This document shows, piece after piece, positions 35,208 through 44,706 of a stretch of DNA of 64,000 nt. A program made the translations under genes and the position numbers. A model generated the notes under the pieces. It was not told the origin of the DNA. It saw only the letters and a list, made by a program, of their open reading frames with translations, and made no database searches. Each line of letters opens with the position of its first letter. Position 1 is the stretch's first letter. The DNA comes from Ignavibacteriota bacterium (GTDB taxonomy: Bacteria > Bacteroidota > Ignavibacteria > Ignavibacteriales > Melioribacteraceae): assembly GCA_013112585.1 (NCBI GenBank), contig JABFGH010000002.1, positions 1 to 64,000 of the forward strand, read 5' to 3'.

Positions 35208-37787
35208 ATGAAAAAACTTTTTTCTCTATTCATCTTCTTTTTTATCATTACAATTAATTTATTTGCCGAAGATGAAACAACCCCGGTTTATTTTACCGAG
35301 ATATTAAAATTAAATAGAATTGAAATACCGATACCTGCATTCAGCACTGATGATCAATACAAAGAAATATTAGAATTCGAAAACATCGATGTTCAAAATT
35401 TAATCCCCTCAGCATTTTCAGTTCCAGCAGAAATTGAAGAGGGCGGATTAGCCTGGTCAAAAGAAAAATTGGACGACGGAAGATTTGAGATGGAAACTGC
35501 CGGAATGAAAAAGTTTGCCCAGGTTCAATATTTTGCAAATTACATTTCAACCGATAGATGGCTAAAGGGTAAATTAAATATTAAAAGTTCGCATCTGCTT
35601 AAAGTATTTTTAGATGGTAAAGAGATTGGTAAAAAAACAATAGTTGAAACTGATGACAACGACGAAAGTTTACTACTAACCACCGACATAAAATTAGAAA
35701 CCGGAAAACATTTACTTGTAATAAAAACGGTGTACAACCCCGCTAATGATAATGATTGGTTTATTGAAGCCGGAATAGATATAAATGAAAAATTAACAAG
35801 TTCGATATCTATTAGCGTTGAGCCCCAAACATTTATGAATGTTGATATCCTGTTAGATAATCCAAAAGCAACCGGTGTTGCTATTTCGGCAGACGGCAGA
35901 TATTCTGCTGTAAGTATAACGAAACGAAATAAGTTGAAAGATGATGATGAATCGTGGCTGCAGATTTACAACTCACAGACAGGTAAATTGCTTAGTACAT
36001 ACCGCGGCGGTAATAGTATAAGCAGTATTAAATGGTCTCCGAAGGGCAATGTTTTTGGATACATAACAAAAAATAAGAATGACGGTTTTTTATGGATAGT
36101 AGATTTTGATGCAGGCAAATCAATGCCGGTGCTTGAAAACGAAAAACATCTCGGCAGCTTTGAATGGTCGCCGAGCGGTGATTATATTATTTATACAGCA
36201 ACAGAAAAAGGAAAAGCAAAAGATGCTGACCTGAAGCTATACACAAAGCCGCAGGATAGATACCCGGGCTACTTGAATAAATCTCAGCTCTACAAGTTAG
36301 AGATTAATACTAAAACAAAATTCCGACTTACGAACGGAGAGAATTCCTCCAATCTTAATTCAATTAGTAATGACGGCAGATGGCTTGTTTTTTCGCAAAG
36401 CAGCTATAACTTTGATGAGCGACCTTATCAATCAACCGAGTATTATTTGCTTGATATGCTTACAATGAAAATTGATACACTTGCAAATTTGAATTGGGGC
36501 GGCGAAGCGAAAATCTCCCCCGATGCTTCTCAATTACTAATACTTGCTGCTCCGTCATCTTTCGGTGAAGATGGAATAAATTTAAGTGAGGCAGTAATAC
36601 CTAATGATTTTGATACACAAGCTTACTTGCTGAATATTGCAACCCGAAGAGTTAAACCAATCACCAAGAATTTTAAACCGGCAATAAAAAGTGCTGCATG
36701 GTCTAATGATAATCATACAATATATTTTACCACTACCGATAAATCATTTAATCATCTTTATAAATACGAAACCAATAAGCGGATTTTTTCATTTATCGAT
36801 TTAGGCGTTGAGTACGTTAGAGATATTAGCTTTGCGAAAGATGTATCAGTTGCGCTGTTCACCGGCTCTAACAGTAATTATCCTCGAAAAGTATATTTTA
36901 AAGATTTACTTACCGGGGAACGAAAACTTATTGTTGATCCCGATGAAGAATCTAACCGGCACTTAAAGTTCGGCGAGGTGAAAAATTGGGTATTTAAATC
37001 GAAGCAGGGTAAGGAAATTTATGGTCGCGTTTATTATCCGCCTGATTTTTCTCCTTTCAAAAAATATCCAGCGATTGTTTACTTTTATGGGGGTACATCC
37101 CCTGTAACCCGAGAAATTTGGGGACGCTACCCCAAAAATATTTGGGCTGCAAACGGTTACATTGTTTATGTAATGCAGCCGAGCGGCACTTATGGTTTTG
37201 GTCAAGATTTTTCATCTATCCATGTTAATGATTGGGGTAAAGTTACTGCCGAAGAAATAATCGAGGGCACGGATGAATTTTTAAAAGCGCACAGATTTGT
37301 TGATAGAAAAAAGATTGGCTGCATTGGTGCTTCCTACGGCGGATTTATGACAATGAACTTAATAACCAAAACAGATATGTTCACAGCAGCAATTTCTCAT
37401 GCAGGTATTAGTGCTCTTACAAGTTATTGGGGCGAGGGTTTTTGGGGATACGAGTATAACTCAGTAGCCGCTGCAAATAGTTTTCCGTGGAATAGAAAAG
37501 ATATATATGTTGATCACAGTCCAATTTATAATGCGGATAAGATAAATACACCACTACTGCTTATTCATGGTGCGGTTGATACAAACGTACCTCCGGGTGA
37601 AAGTTATCAAATGTACACTGCGCTAAAACTGCTTAAAAAAGATGTGGAGCTTTTAACGGTCTCTGAACAAGATCACCACATAATGAAATATGAAAAAAGA
37701 AAAAAATGGACTAAAGCAATTATTGCATACTTTGATAAGTATTTAAAAAATCAGCCGGAGTGGTGGAATGATACTCTTGATAAATAA
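35208..37787 (+). CDS. Secreted S9-family (prolyl oligopeptidase/DPP-like) serine peptidase
   Basis: An exported peptidase of 859 residues from ATG 35208, or 862 from an upstream ATG at 35199; the shorter start gives the cleaner signal peptide (MKKLFSLFIFFFIITINLFA). A beta-propeller-like region follows, with WD-type units such as DGRYSAVSI and GNVFGYITK. The C-terminal alpha/beta-hydrolase domain has the triad (numbering from 35199): Ser712 in GASYGGF, Asp794 in GAVDTNV and His826 in EQDHHIM. It likely cleaves dipeptides or short peptides in the periplasm. It is divergent from the nuo operon. Confidence 0.92.
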   Translation: MKKLFSLFIFFFIITINLFAEDETTPVYFTEILKLNRIEIPIPAFSTDDQYKEILEFENIDVQNLIPSAFSVPAEIEEGGLAWSKEKLDDGRFEMETAGMKKFAQVQYFANYISTDRWLKGKLNIKSSHLLKVFLDGKEIGKKTIVETDDNDESLLLTTDIKLETGKHLLVIKTVYNPANDNDWFIEAGIDINEKLTSSISISVEPQTFMNVDILLDNPKATGVAISADGRYSAVSITKRNKLKDDDESWLQIYNSQTGKLLSTYRGGNSISSIKWSPKGNVFGYITKNKNDGFLWIVDFDAGKSMPVLENEKHLGSFEWSPSGDYIIYTATEKGKAKDADLKLYTKPQDRYPGYLNKSQLYKLEINTKTKFRLTNGENSSNLNSISNDGRWLVFSQSSYNFDERPYQSTEYYLLDMLTMKIDTLANLNWGGEAKISPDASQLLILAAPSSFGEDGINLSEAVIPNDFDTQAYLLNIATRRVKPITKNFKPAIKSAAWSNDNHTIYFTTTDKSFNHLYKYETNKRIFSFIDLGVEYVRDISFAKDVSVALFTGSNSNYPRKVYFKDLLTGERKLIVDPDEESNRHLKFGEVKNWVFKSKQGKEIYGRVYYPPDFSPFKKYPAIVYFYGGTSPVTREIWGRYPKNIWAANGYIVYVMQPSGTYGFGQDFSSIHVNDWGKVTAEEIIEGTDEFLKAHRFVDRKKIGCIGASYGGFMTMNLITKTDMFTAAISHAGISALTSYWGEGFWGYEYNSVAAANSFPWNRKDIYVDHSPIYNADKINTPLLLIHGAVDTNVPPGESYQMYTALKLLKKDVELLTVSEQDHHIMKYEKRKKWTKAIIAYFDKYLKNQPEWWNDTLDK

Positions 37788-37888
37788 AAGTTTGTATAAA
37801 TGAATCCGTTGCAAAACTCTCGTTTGTCATTGTTAATCCCTATTTTTTTATCGGGTGGAGTAATGCCCTTTAATGATGAGATTGCCAC

Positions 37889-37911
37889 ACTCCGATAAAG
37901 AGCATCGGAGT
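37889..37911. repeat. Small hairpin in the gap after the S9 peptidase
   Basis: ACTCCGAT/ATCGGAGT (37889-37896, 37904-37911) with flanks ATTGCCAC and TCGGAATGAC. It is of REP style and seen once here. The rest of the 201-base gap holds nothing I recognise. Confidence 0.35.
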
Positions 37912-37988
37912 TCGGAATGACTTTTAAATTATCTTGTAAAGGAATTTAAAAATTTGATCAATAACAATTCGGATCCTCTAAAATAATT

Positions 37989-39449
37989 ATGCTCAAAAAA
38001 ATTAAGGAACTTTCCAAAGACACTGCCATTTACGGCATCAGTACAATTATCGGCAGGTTCCTTGGTTTCCTTCTCGTTCCATTTTACACAAATGTTTTTA
38101 CTACTCAAGAGTTTGGGGTATATACTTATATATATACAATTCTTGCATTCCTTAATATTGCATACGTCTATGGAATGGATGCGGCATTCATGAAGTACTC
38201 CTCTGTTTCGGAAAAAGAAGAGAAGCGGAAAGCTTTTTCGACACCCTTCAATTTTTTATTGATCACCTCTCTTTCAATTTCAGCACTCCTTTTTGTTTTC
38301 AGAAGTCAGGCAGGATCATTTGCAAATCTGCCGGGTGAATATTTGCACTTAACTATTTATGTGATATTAATTTTACTGCTCGATTCAATTGCAATTGTAC
38401 CATTCGCAAATCTGCGTTTAGAAAAAAAAGCTAAAAAGTTTGCCGCAATTAGAATTGCAAATATTATTATAAATCTTGCACTCAACATAGTTTTAATTCT
38501 TGTTTATAAACTTGGTGTTGAGGCAATATTTATCAGCAATCTTATTGCCTCTGCATTTTCATTAATTGTTTTGTTGCCGGAGATTGTTAAAAATTATTTG
38601 GCAGTTATCGATCCGGAATTATTAAAACGAATGCTGAAATTTGCTCTGCCTTATTTGCCCGGCAGTCTTGCTGCAATGATGGTTCAAATGATTGACGTAC
38701 CGATTATGCGGGAACTAACAAATGACAGCACGGTTGGTATTTACCGTGCTAATTACAAACTCGGCATTTTTATGATGCTGTTTGTATCAATGTTCCAATT
38801 TGCATGGCAGCCCTTTTTTTTGGAGAACGCAAAAGAAAAAAACGCAAAAGAAATTTTTTCAAAGGTCTTCACATTATTTTTATTTGCAGGCGGACTCATC
38901 TGGCTGCTGCTTACACTTTTTATAGATAACATTGCGCAGATAGAATTAAGCGGGCGCACACTAATTGGAAGGGAATATTTAGAAGGCTTAATGATTGTTC
39001 CGCTAGTGTTACTTGGTTATTTATTTTACGGGTTATACATTAATTTTACCGCCGGAATTTATATTGAAGAAAAGACGAATTATTTTCCGATTGTAACGGG
39101 AACCGGTGCTGCAGTAAATATTTTAGCTAATCTTTTTCTAATTCCAATTTATGGAATAATGGGTGCAGCGATTGCAACTTTTGCCAGCTATTTTATTATG
39201 GCAGCCGGATTGTATTTTGTATCGCAAAAATTTTACCCAATTAAGTATGAATTTCGGAAAGTGATAGTAATTTTATTGGATATATTTTTCATCACCATCG
39301 GTTACTATTATTTCCTTTGGAATAATTCACTCAACTTCGCAACAAAAATTCTTCTTTTAGGGGCATTTTTCGCAATATTAATTTTATTTAGGGCGGTAAC
39401 TAAACAGGATTTTCAATCCGGTTTAAAAATTATTAGGAATAAAAATTAA
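37989..39449 (+). CDS. Oligosaccharide flippase (Wzx/MATE-like, polysaccharide biosynthesis protein)
   Basis: A 486-residue multi-helix protein. The N-terminal KELSKDTAIYGISTIIGRFLGFLLVPFYTN is typical of the polysaccharide flippase family, which moves lipid-linked sugars across the inner membrane. It has about 12-14 helices and a second repeat starting near residue 215 (FALPYLPGSLAAMMV). No glycosyltransferase genes flank it directly, so its sugar is unknown. dut follows after 67 bases. Confidence 0.88.
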   Translation: MLKKIKELSKDTAIYGISTIIGRFLGFLLVPFYTNVFTTQEFGVYTYIYTILAFLNIAYVYGMDAAFMKYSSVSEKEEKRKAFSTPFNFLLITSLSISALLFVFRSQAGSFANLPGEYLHLTIYVILILLLDSIAIVPFANLRLEKKAKKFAAIRIANIIINLALNIVLILVYKLGVEAIFISNLIASAFSLIVLLPEIVKNYLAVIDPELLKRMLKFALPYLPGSLAAMMVQMIDVPIMRELTNDSTVGIYRANYKLGIFMMLFVSMFQFAWQPFFLENAKEKNAKEIFSKVFTLFLFAGGLIWLLLTLFIDNIAQIELSGRTLIGREYLEGLMIVPLVLLGYLFYGLYINFTAGIYIEEKTNYFPIVTGTGAAVNILANLFLIPIYGIMGAAIATFASYFIMAAGLYFVSQKFYPIKYEFRKVIVILLDIFFITIGYYYFLWNNSLNFATKILLLGAFFAILILFRAVTKQDFQSGLKIIRNKN

Positions 39450-39516
39450 TTTTCTGTTAAATTAACTCTCCGATTAATAAATACTTCAGTTAATTTTTTC
39501 TTCAATTTTTGAGAAT

Positions 39517-39975
39517 ATGATGAACACACTTCAAATAAAAGTTAAAAGAATAGATGATAAATTTTCAGATATACCTTTGCCGGTTTATGCAACAGAAGAT
39601 AGCTCCGGGCTTGATGTAAGAGCCGCACTTGATGAACCGTTCACATTAAAGAAAGGAGAGATAAGTATGCTTCCCACAAATCTCTCTGTCGAAATTCCTA
39701 AGGGATATGAAATTCAAGTACGACCGAGAAGCGGGCTTGCGGCAAAGCATGGTGTTGGCGTTTTAAATTCACCGGGAACTATTGATGCGGATTATCGGGG
39801 TGAAATCAAAGTCATCCTTTTTAATTTTGGTAAGGAGGATTTTATTATTAATAGAGGCGAAAGAATTGCGCAATTAGTTTTTTCAAAAGTTTATAAAGCT
39901 GATTTTATTGAATCGGATAATTTAATTGAAACAGAAAGAGGTGCCGGCGGATTTGGACATACGGGAAGCAGCTGA
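39517..39975 (+). CDS. dut: dUTP diphosphatase
   Basis: A 152-residue trimeric-type dUTPase. All five motifs are present: DSSGLDVRA (motif I), PRSGLAAKHGV (II), PGTIDADYRGEI (III), RIAQLVF (IV) and ERGAGGFGHTG (V). It hydrolyses dUTP to dUMP and keeps uracil out of DNA. Two ATGs stand side by side at the start; the second would shorten the product by one residue. Confidence 0.96.
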   Translation: MMNTLQIKVKRIDDKFSDIPLPVYATEDSSGLDVRAALDEPFTLKKGEISMLPTNLSVEIPKGYEIQVRPRSGLAAKHGVGVLNSPGTIDADYRGEIKVILFNFGKEDFIINRGERIAQLVFSKVYKADFIESDNLIETERGAGGFGHTGSS

Positions 39976-40313
39976 GCTGCAAGAACCAAAAGTGCAAGCA
40001 CCAAATTTCAAATAACAAATAGCAAATAACAAATAGCAAATAACAAATAGCAAAATTCAAATAATAAATTAAATTAATCTTATAATCTTATAATCTTATA
40101 ATCTTATAATCTTGTAATTTGAAGTTTGTGTTTTATTTGATTAAAAGCTTTGCACGCAAAGTCGCGAAGCCGCAAAGAAATAAACTGAATTCTGGATTCT
40201 GGCTTCTGGCTTCTGATTTTTGTGATTTGATTTTTGGATTTTATTCCCTTAAAAAAGGGTAGTAAGTACTATAAATAAAAATTTTGCTTTAATTATTTTT
40301 ACACAGGAAAAAT
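39976..40313. repeat. Intergenic region of tandem repeats before dnaE
   Basis: Within 338 bases, a 14-bp unit AAATAACAAATAGC runs about three times (near 40008-40054), and an 8-bp unit AATCTTAT about five times (near 40077-40115). A stretch near 40145-40180 (TTGCACGCAAAGTCGCGAAGCC) and CTGGCTTCTGGCTTCT repeats near 40195-40215 follow. The first unit is the reverse complement of the repeat in front of atpD. I see no gene. Confidence 0.8.
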
Positions 40314-43300
40314 ATGGGAGATTTTGTTCATTTACATAACCATTCGCATTATAGTCTGCAGGATGGTGCATGTACAATTGACGGATTAGTTTCATCTGCA
40401 TTAAAATATGAGCAGCCCGCAGTTGCTCTTACCGATCACGGGGTGATGTACGGTATTTCGGAATTTACTAAAAAGGCAAAAGGCGCCGGCATTAAACCCA
40501 TTGTTGGAATGGAAGCCTACATTGTAATGGACGGCAGCCGACATGATAGAGGCAAGAAGGATACTATAAACGGTAAGAGGTATAGAAAATATAATCACTT
40601 AGTTTTATTGGCAAAAAATAGAAAGGGCTATGACAACCTAATTAAGCTTTCAACAATTGGTTTTACCGAAGGCTTTTATTACAAACCGAGAATTGATATT
40701 GAAGTTCTGCGTCAATATCACGAGGGGATCATCTGCACAACCGCTTGCCCGGCAGGACCAATATCATCATTATTAATTAATGATGAGTATGATAAAGCGA
40801 AAGAGAGAGCGGTACTTTTTCATGAAATTTTCGGAGATGATTTCTATCTCGAAATTCAAGATCATGGAATTGATGTTGAAAAGCCGGTGCTTAAAGGAAT
40901 GCCCAAACTTTCCAAGGAGTTGGGAATTAAATTAGTTGCTACAAACGATGTACATTATATCGAGCAGGAACATTCAATTTCTCACAATATTTTATTATTG
41001 CTTGGTGATAAAACAGGCACCGCCGATTATACTCAGCTTCGTTACGGTACGGATCAAGTTTATTTCAAATCTACAGAAGAGATGAAAGAACTTTTTACTA
41101 ACTATGATGGCGCACTTGAAAATACTTTAGAGATTGCCGACAAAATTAATTTTGATCTCGAATTTGAAAAATTTCACTATCCTAAGTTTCCAATTCCCAA
41201 GGAGAGCAAGGCAAAAACTCTTGATGAATATTTTGAAATGCTTGCCCGCGAAGGTTTAGAAAAAAGATTAGGCACAATAGATGAAGTTGCCGAAGAGCGT
41301 TTCAAATATGAAGTCGGCATTATTCAAAGTATGGGTTACTCGGGATATTTTTTGATCACCGCCGATTTTATTAATGCTGCAAAAGATCAGGGCATTCCGG
41401 TTGGACCGGGGCGGGGAAGTGCCGCGGGAAGTTTGGTTGCGTATGCTATGGGAATCACAAATGTTAATCCCCTTGAATATGATTTACTGTTTGAGCGGTT
41501 TCTGAATCCCGCAAGAAAATCAATGCCCGATATTGATGTTGATTTTGCTGACGATCAGCGCGGTGATGTTTATGAATACACAAAAAATAAATATGGCGAA
41601 GATTCGGTTTGTCAAATTATTACTTTCAACCGTCTATCATCAAAAGCAGTATTGCGTGATGTAGCAAGGGTTTTGAGAATTCCAATTCCACAAGTAAATA
41701 ATATCACAAAGTGGATACCCTCAAAATTCGGCAGGGTTTACACAATTGATCAGGCACTGAATGAAGTGAAAGAATTGAAATGGGTTAAAAAATCTGAAGA
41801 CCCGACAATTCATGAACTGATAAAACACTCGCGCATACTTGAAGGTATGAACCGCAACTCTTCAAAACATGCGGCAGGTGTGGTTATTACTCCGGGTGCA
41901 GTTAGTGATTTTGTGCCATTGGCAAAAGCAAACGACGGCGACCTTGTAACCCAGTACAACATGAAAGAACTGGATTCCGCAGGATTGTTAAAAATGGATT
42001 TCCTCGGTCTGCGGACATTAACAATTATTCGTGATACCGTTACCCTTGTTAAGCAAACCCGCGGTAAAGATGTTGATGTTGATGAAATTCCAATAGATGA
42101 TAAGAAGACTTACAAATTATTTGGTAAGGCAAATACCACGGCTGTGTTCCAGTTTGAATCTTCCCCGATGAAGGAATACTTAAAAAGATTAAAGCCTAAC
42201 AGTATTAAAGATTTAGCTGCGATGAATGCGTTGTATCGTCCCGGACCAATGGAATTTATTGATGATTTTATTGATCGAAAGCATGGACGAAAAAAGTTAA
42301 CCTATCTTCATCCGCTGCTGGAACCTATACTTAAAGAAACTTACGGCATTATAGTTTACCAGGAACAGGTAATACAAATAGCAAATAAAATTGCCGGAAT
42401 GAGTTTAGCGGAAGCTGATTTATTAAGAAGGGCAATGGGTAAGAAAGACCTTGATGCAATGGCGGAACAGCAGAAAAAATTTGTTGAGGGCGCGGTTAAA
42501 AATAATGTTCCTCAAAAAGCTGCCGAAGAAATATTTGTCGTTATTGATAAATTTGCAAACTATGGTTTTAATAAAAGTCACGCTGTTGCATATAGCATTG
42601 TTGCGTACCAAACAGCATACTTAAAGGCTCATTTTTTACCCGAATTTTTAGCAGCCAACCTTACGAATGAATTCGGTAATCCCGATAAAGTAACTATGCT
42701 GCTTGATGATGCACGTAAAATGAAAATAAAAATTCTTCCGCCGGATGTAAATAAACCATCGGTATATTTTAATGTTGAAGAGGGCAAAATAATTTTCGGA
42801 ATGGTTGCCATCAAAAATGTTGGTGTTAATGCGGTGGAAGAAATTAAAAGAGCACGCAAGGAATTAGATAGAGATTTCACCGGTATATATGATTTTTGTT
42901 CTAATGTGGATAATAGAATTGTAAACAAACGAGCACTGGAAGCCTTAGTAATGGCTGGTGCATTCGATAAAACTTCGGGTAAGCGTTCACAATGTTTTGA
43001 AGCAATTGAACATGCACTAAACTTCGGCAGTAAGGTTCAATCATCAACTGCAAGTGCAGCAGATAGTTTATTCGGAAGCGACCATGAAGATTTTCAAATT
43101 GTTGAACCGGAACTGCCCAACATCGCTCCCTGGAATGAAGAGTTAAAACTCGCTAAGGAACGGGAAGTTCTGGGAGTTTATTTAACAGATCACCCATTAA
43201 GAAAATATGAAGCTGAATATAAATCTTTTGCGCAGGTACATCTCGGGGAACCGGAAACTTTTAAAGATGAAAGTCAGGTTAAAGCTTGCGGGGTTGTAAC

Positions 43301-43766
43301 TGATGTAAAAACTAAACTTGATAGGTCCGGCAAGCAAATGGCATTTTTCAAATTGGATGACTTTTCCGGTTCGTGCGAGTGCTTAACTTTCTCGAAAATT
43401 TATGCGGAGTACGGCAAATACATTCAGCCCGAAAAATCGATATTGGTAAACGGCAGAATTGAAAGCAGCGGAGATGCTATTAAACTGCATGTCGAAGAAA
43501 TTATTCCCCTGGATGAAGCACGAAATAAATTAACCAAAAAATTAGCGCTTACTGTTTGTGAAAAAAAACATAATGAAAACACAATACATGAACTGAAGAA
43601 TTTGCTTGAACAAAATATGGGCAGCATACCAGTATTTATTGCATTGAAGAGTGAAAAAAGTTTCAGACAGTTTTACCTTGACTATAAAGTAAATTTAGAT
43701 GATGCGGCAATAAACGGATTAACAAAATTATTGGGTGAAGATTCATTAAAATTTATGTCAATATAA
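40314..43766 (+). CDS. dnaE: DNA polymerase III alpha subunit
   Basis: The 1150-residue replicative polymerase. Residues 1-270 are the PHP domain (HLHNHSHYSLQDG). The polymerase core contains the catalytic aspartates Asp406 and Asp408 in PDIDVDFAD and Asp562 in KMDFLGLRTL. The fingers, thumb and HhH region follow, then an OB-fold near 975-1060 (KACGVVTDVKTKLDRSGKQ). No 3'-5' exonuclease is fused, as expected for DnaE rather than PolC. The start has a weak CAGGAA ribosome-binding site. Confidence 0.98.
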   Translation: MGDFVHLHNHSHYSLQDGACTIDGLVSSALKYEQPAVALTDHGVMYGISEFTKKAKGAGIKPIVGMEAYIVMDGSRHDRGKKDTINGKRYRKYNHLVLLAKNRKGYDNLIKLSTIGFTEGFYYKPRIDIEVLRQYHEGIICTTACPAGPISSLLINDEYDKAKERAVLFHEIFGDDFYLEIQDHGIDVEKPVLKGMPKLSKELGIKLVATNDVHYIEQEHSISHNILLLLGDKTGTADYTQLRYGTDQVYFKSTEEMKELFTNYDGALENTLEIADKINFDLEFEKFHYPKFPIPKESKAKTLDEYFEMLAREGLEKRLGTIDEVAEERFKYEVGIIQSMGYSGYFLITADFINAAKDQGIPVGPGRGSAAGSLVAYAMGITNVNPLEYDLLFERFLNPARKSMPDIDVDFADDQRGDVYEYTKNKYGEDSVCQIITFNRLSSKAVLRDVARVLRIPIPQVNNITKWIPSKFGRVYTIDQALNEVKELKWVKKSEDPTIHELIKHSRILEGMNRNSSKHAAGVVITPGAVSDFVPLAKANDGDLVTQYNMKELDSAGLLKMDFLGLRTLTIIRDTVTLVKQTRGKDVDVDEIPIDDKKTYKLFGKANTTAVFQFESSPMKEYLKRLKPNSIKDLAAMNALYRPGPMEFIDDFIDRKHGRKKLTYLHPLLEPILKETYGIIVYQEQVIQIANKIAGMSLAEADLLRRAMGKKDLDAMAEQQKKFVEGAVKNNVPQKAAEEIFVVIDKFANYGFNKSHAVAYSIVAYQTAYLKAHFLPEFLAANLTNEFGNPDKVTMLLDDARKMKIKILPPDVNKPSVYFNVEEGKIIFGMVAIKNVGVNAVEEIKRARKELDRDFTGIYDFCSNVDNRIVNKRALEALVMAGAFDKTSGKRSQCFEAIEHALNFGSKVQSSTASAADSLFGSDHEDFQIVEPELPNIAPWNEELKLAKEREVLGVYLTDHPLRKYEAEYKSFAQVHLGEPETFKDESQVKACGVVTDVKTKLDRSGKQMAFFKLDDFSGSCECLTFSKIYAEYGKYIQPEKSILVNGRIESSGDAIKLHVEEIIPLDEARNKLTKKLALTVCEKKHNENTIHELKNLLEQNMGSIPVFIALKSEKSFRQFYLDYKVNLDDAAINGLTKLLGEDSLKFMSI

Positions 43767-43864
43767 GATTGTTCAAATCATACACTGTTAAAAGTGTAAT
43801 TTGTTTAAGCAATCAAATATTATTAAATTCATCGATTAAAATTTAAGAAATAATTAGGAATACA

Positions 43865-44689
43865 ATGGAAAAGAAATGGGCTTTAATATTAGGTGCTTCA
43901 AGCGGTTTCGGCGGTGCTTCTGCGGTAGCGTTAGCAAAAGCCGGTTACAGTATATTCGGCATTCACTTGGATAGACAAGTAACAATGCCTAAAGTAAAAC
44001 AAATAATAAAAAAAATTGAACGAGCCGGACAGCAGGCAGTATTCTTCAATATGAATGCAGCCGACCAATTGAAACGCAATGATGTATTAGATGAAATAAA
44101 AGAAAGATTTTCAACTAAAGACAAACCTGATATTGATGTTCTAATCCATTCACTGGCTTTTGGTGCACTTAAGCCGTACATAGCCAAAAATGCAAATGAT
44201 TGTATTTCCCAACAGCAGATGGTAATGACCCTTGATGTTATGGCGCATACATTAGTTTATTGGACACAGGGTTTAATCCAAAGAAATATGTTTATGCACG
44301 GCGGAAGAATATTTGCGCTTACAAGTGCAGGCTCACAAACAGTAATACCGCATTACGGTGCAGTATCAGCGGCAAAGGCAGCATTAGAAGCTCACATTCG
44401 CCAACTGGCAGTTGAACTTGGTCAGATGAAAATAACGTGTAATGCAATTATGGCTGGTGTAACCGATACACCTGCACTAAGAAAAATACCCGGAAACGAA
44501 AAAATGCGGACAGCGGCGAAAATGAAAAACCCTGGAGGCAGACTAACAACAGCCGAAGATGTAGCAAAAGTAATAGTGATGATGTGTAATTCAAATGCTG
44601 ATTGGATTTCAGGGAATGTGCTTGGAGTTGATGGCGGTGAGTACATTGTTAATTACATTGGCGATAAAGTTAGTCAACCAATAAAATAA
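43865..44689 (+). CDS. SDR-family reductase, enoyl-ACP-reductase-like
   Basis: A 274-residue short-chain dehydrogenase/reductase. The NAD(P) loop is LGASSGFGGASA. The active site reads Tyr164-x6-Lys171 (YGAVSAAK), the spacing of enoyl-ACP reductases FabI/FabL rather than YxxxK of classical SDRs, with Ser154 upstream. The C-terminal WISGNVLGVDGGEYI is SDR-like. It would reduce the double bond in fatty-acid elongation, with a FabL-like enzyme most likely; the substrate is inferred. It is followed 17 bases later by an acyl-CoA dehydrogenase. Confidence 0.8.
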   Translation: MEKKWALILGASSGFGGASAVALAKAGYSIFGIHLDRQVTMPKVKQIIKKIERAGQQAVFFNMNAADQLKRNDVLDEIKERFSTKDKPDIDVLIHSLAFGALKPYIAKNANDCISQQQMVMTLDVMAHTLVYWTQGLIQRNMFMHGGRIFALTSAGSQTVIPHYGAVSAAKAALEAHIRQLAVELGQMKITCNAIMAGVTDTPALRKIPGNEKMRTAAKMKNPGGRLTTAEDVAKVIVMMCNSNADWISGNVLGVDGGEYIVNYIGDKVSQPIK

Positions 44690-44706
44690 AAATAAGGTCG
44701 TAATCT

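Noticed and set aside
39990-40115. Possible CRISPR array before dnaE
   Set aside because: Units are 8-14 bp and directly adjacent, with no unique spacers of regular length and no cas genes; it is a simple tandem repeat.
43767-43864. Weak hairpin between dnaE and the SDR gene
   Set aside because: Only a 5-bp ACACT/AGTGT stem, too weak to call as a terminator.
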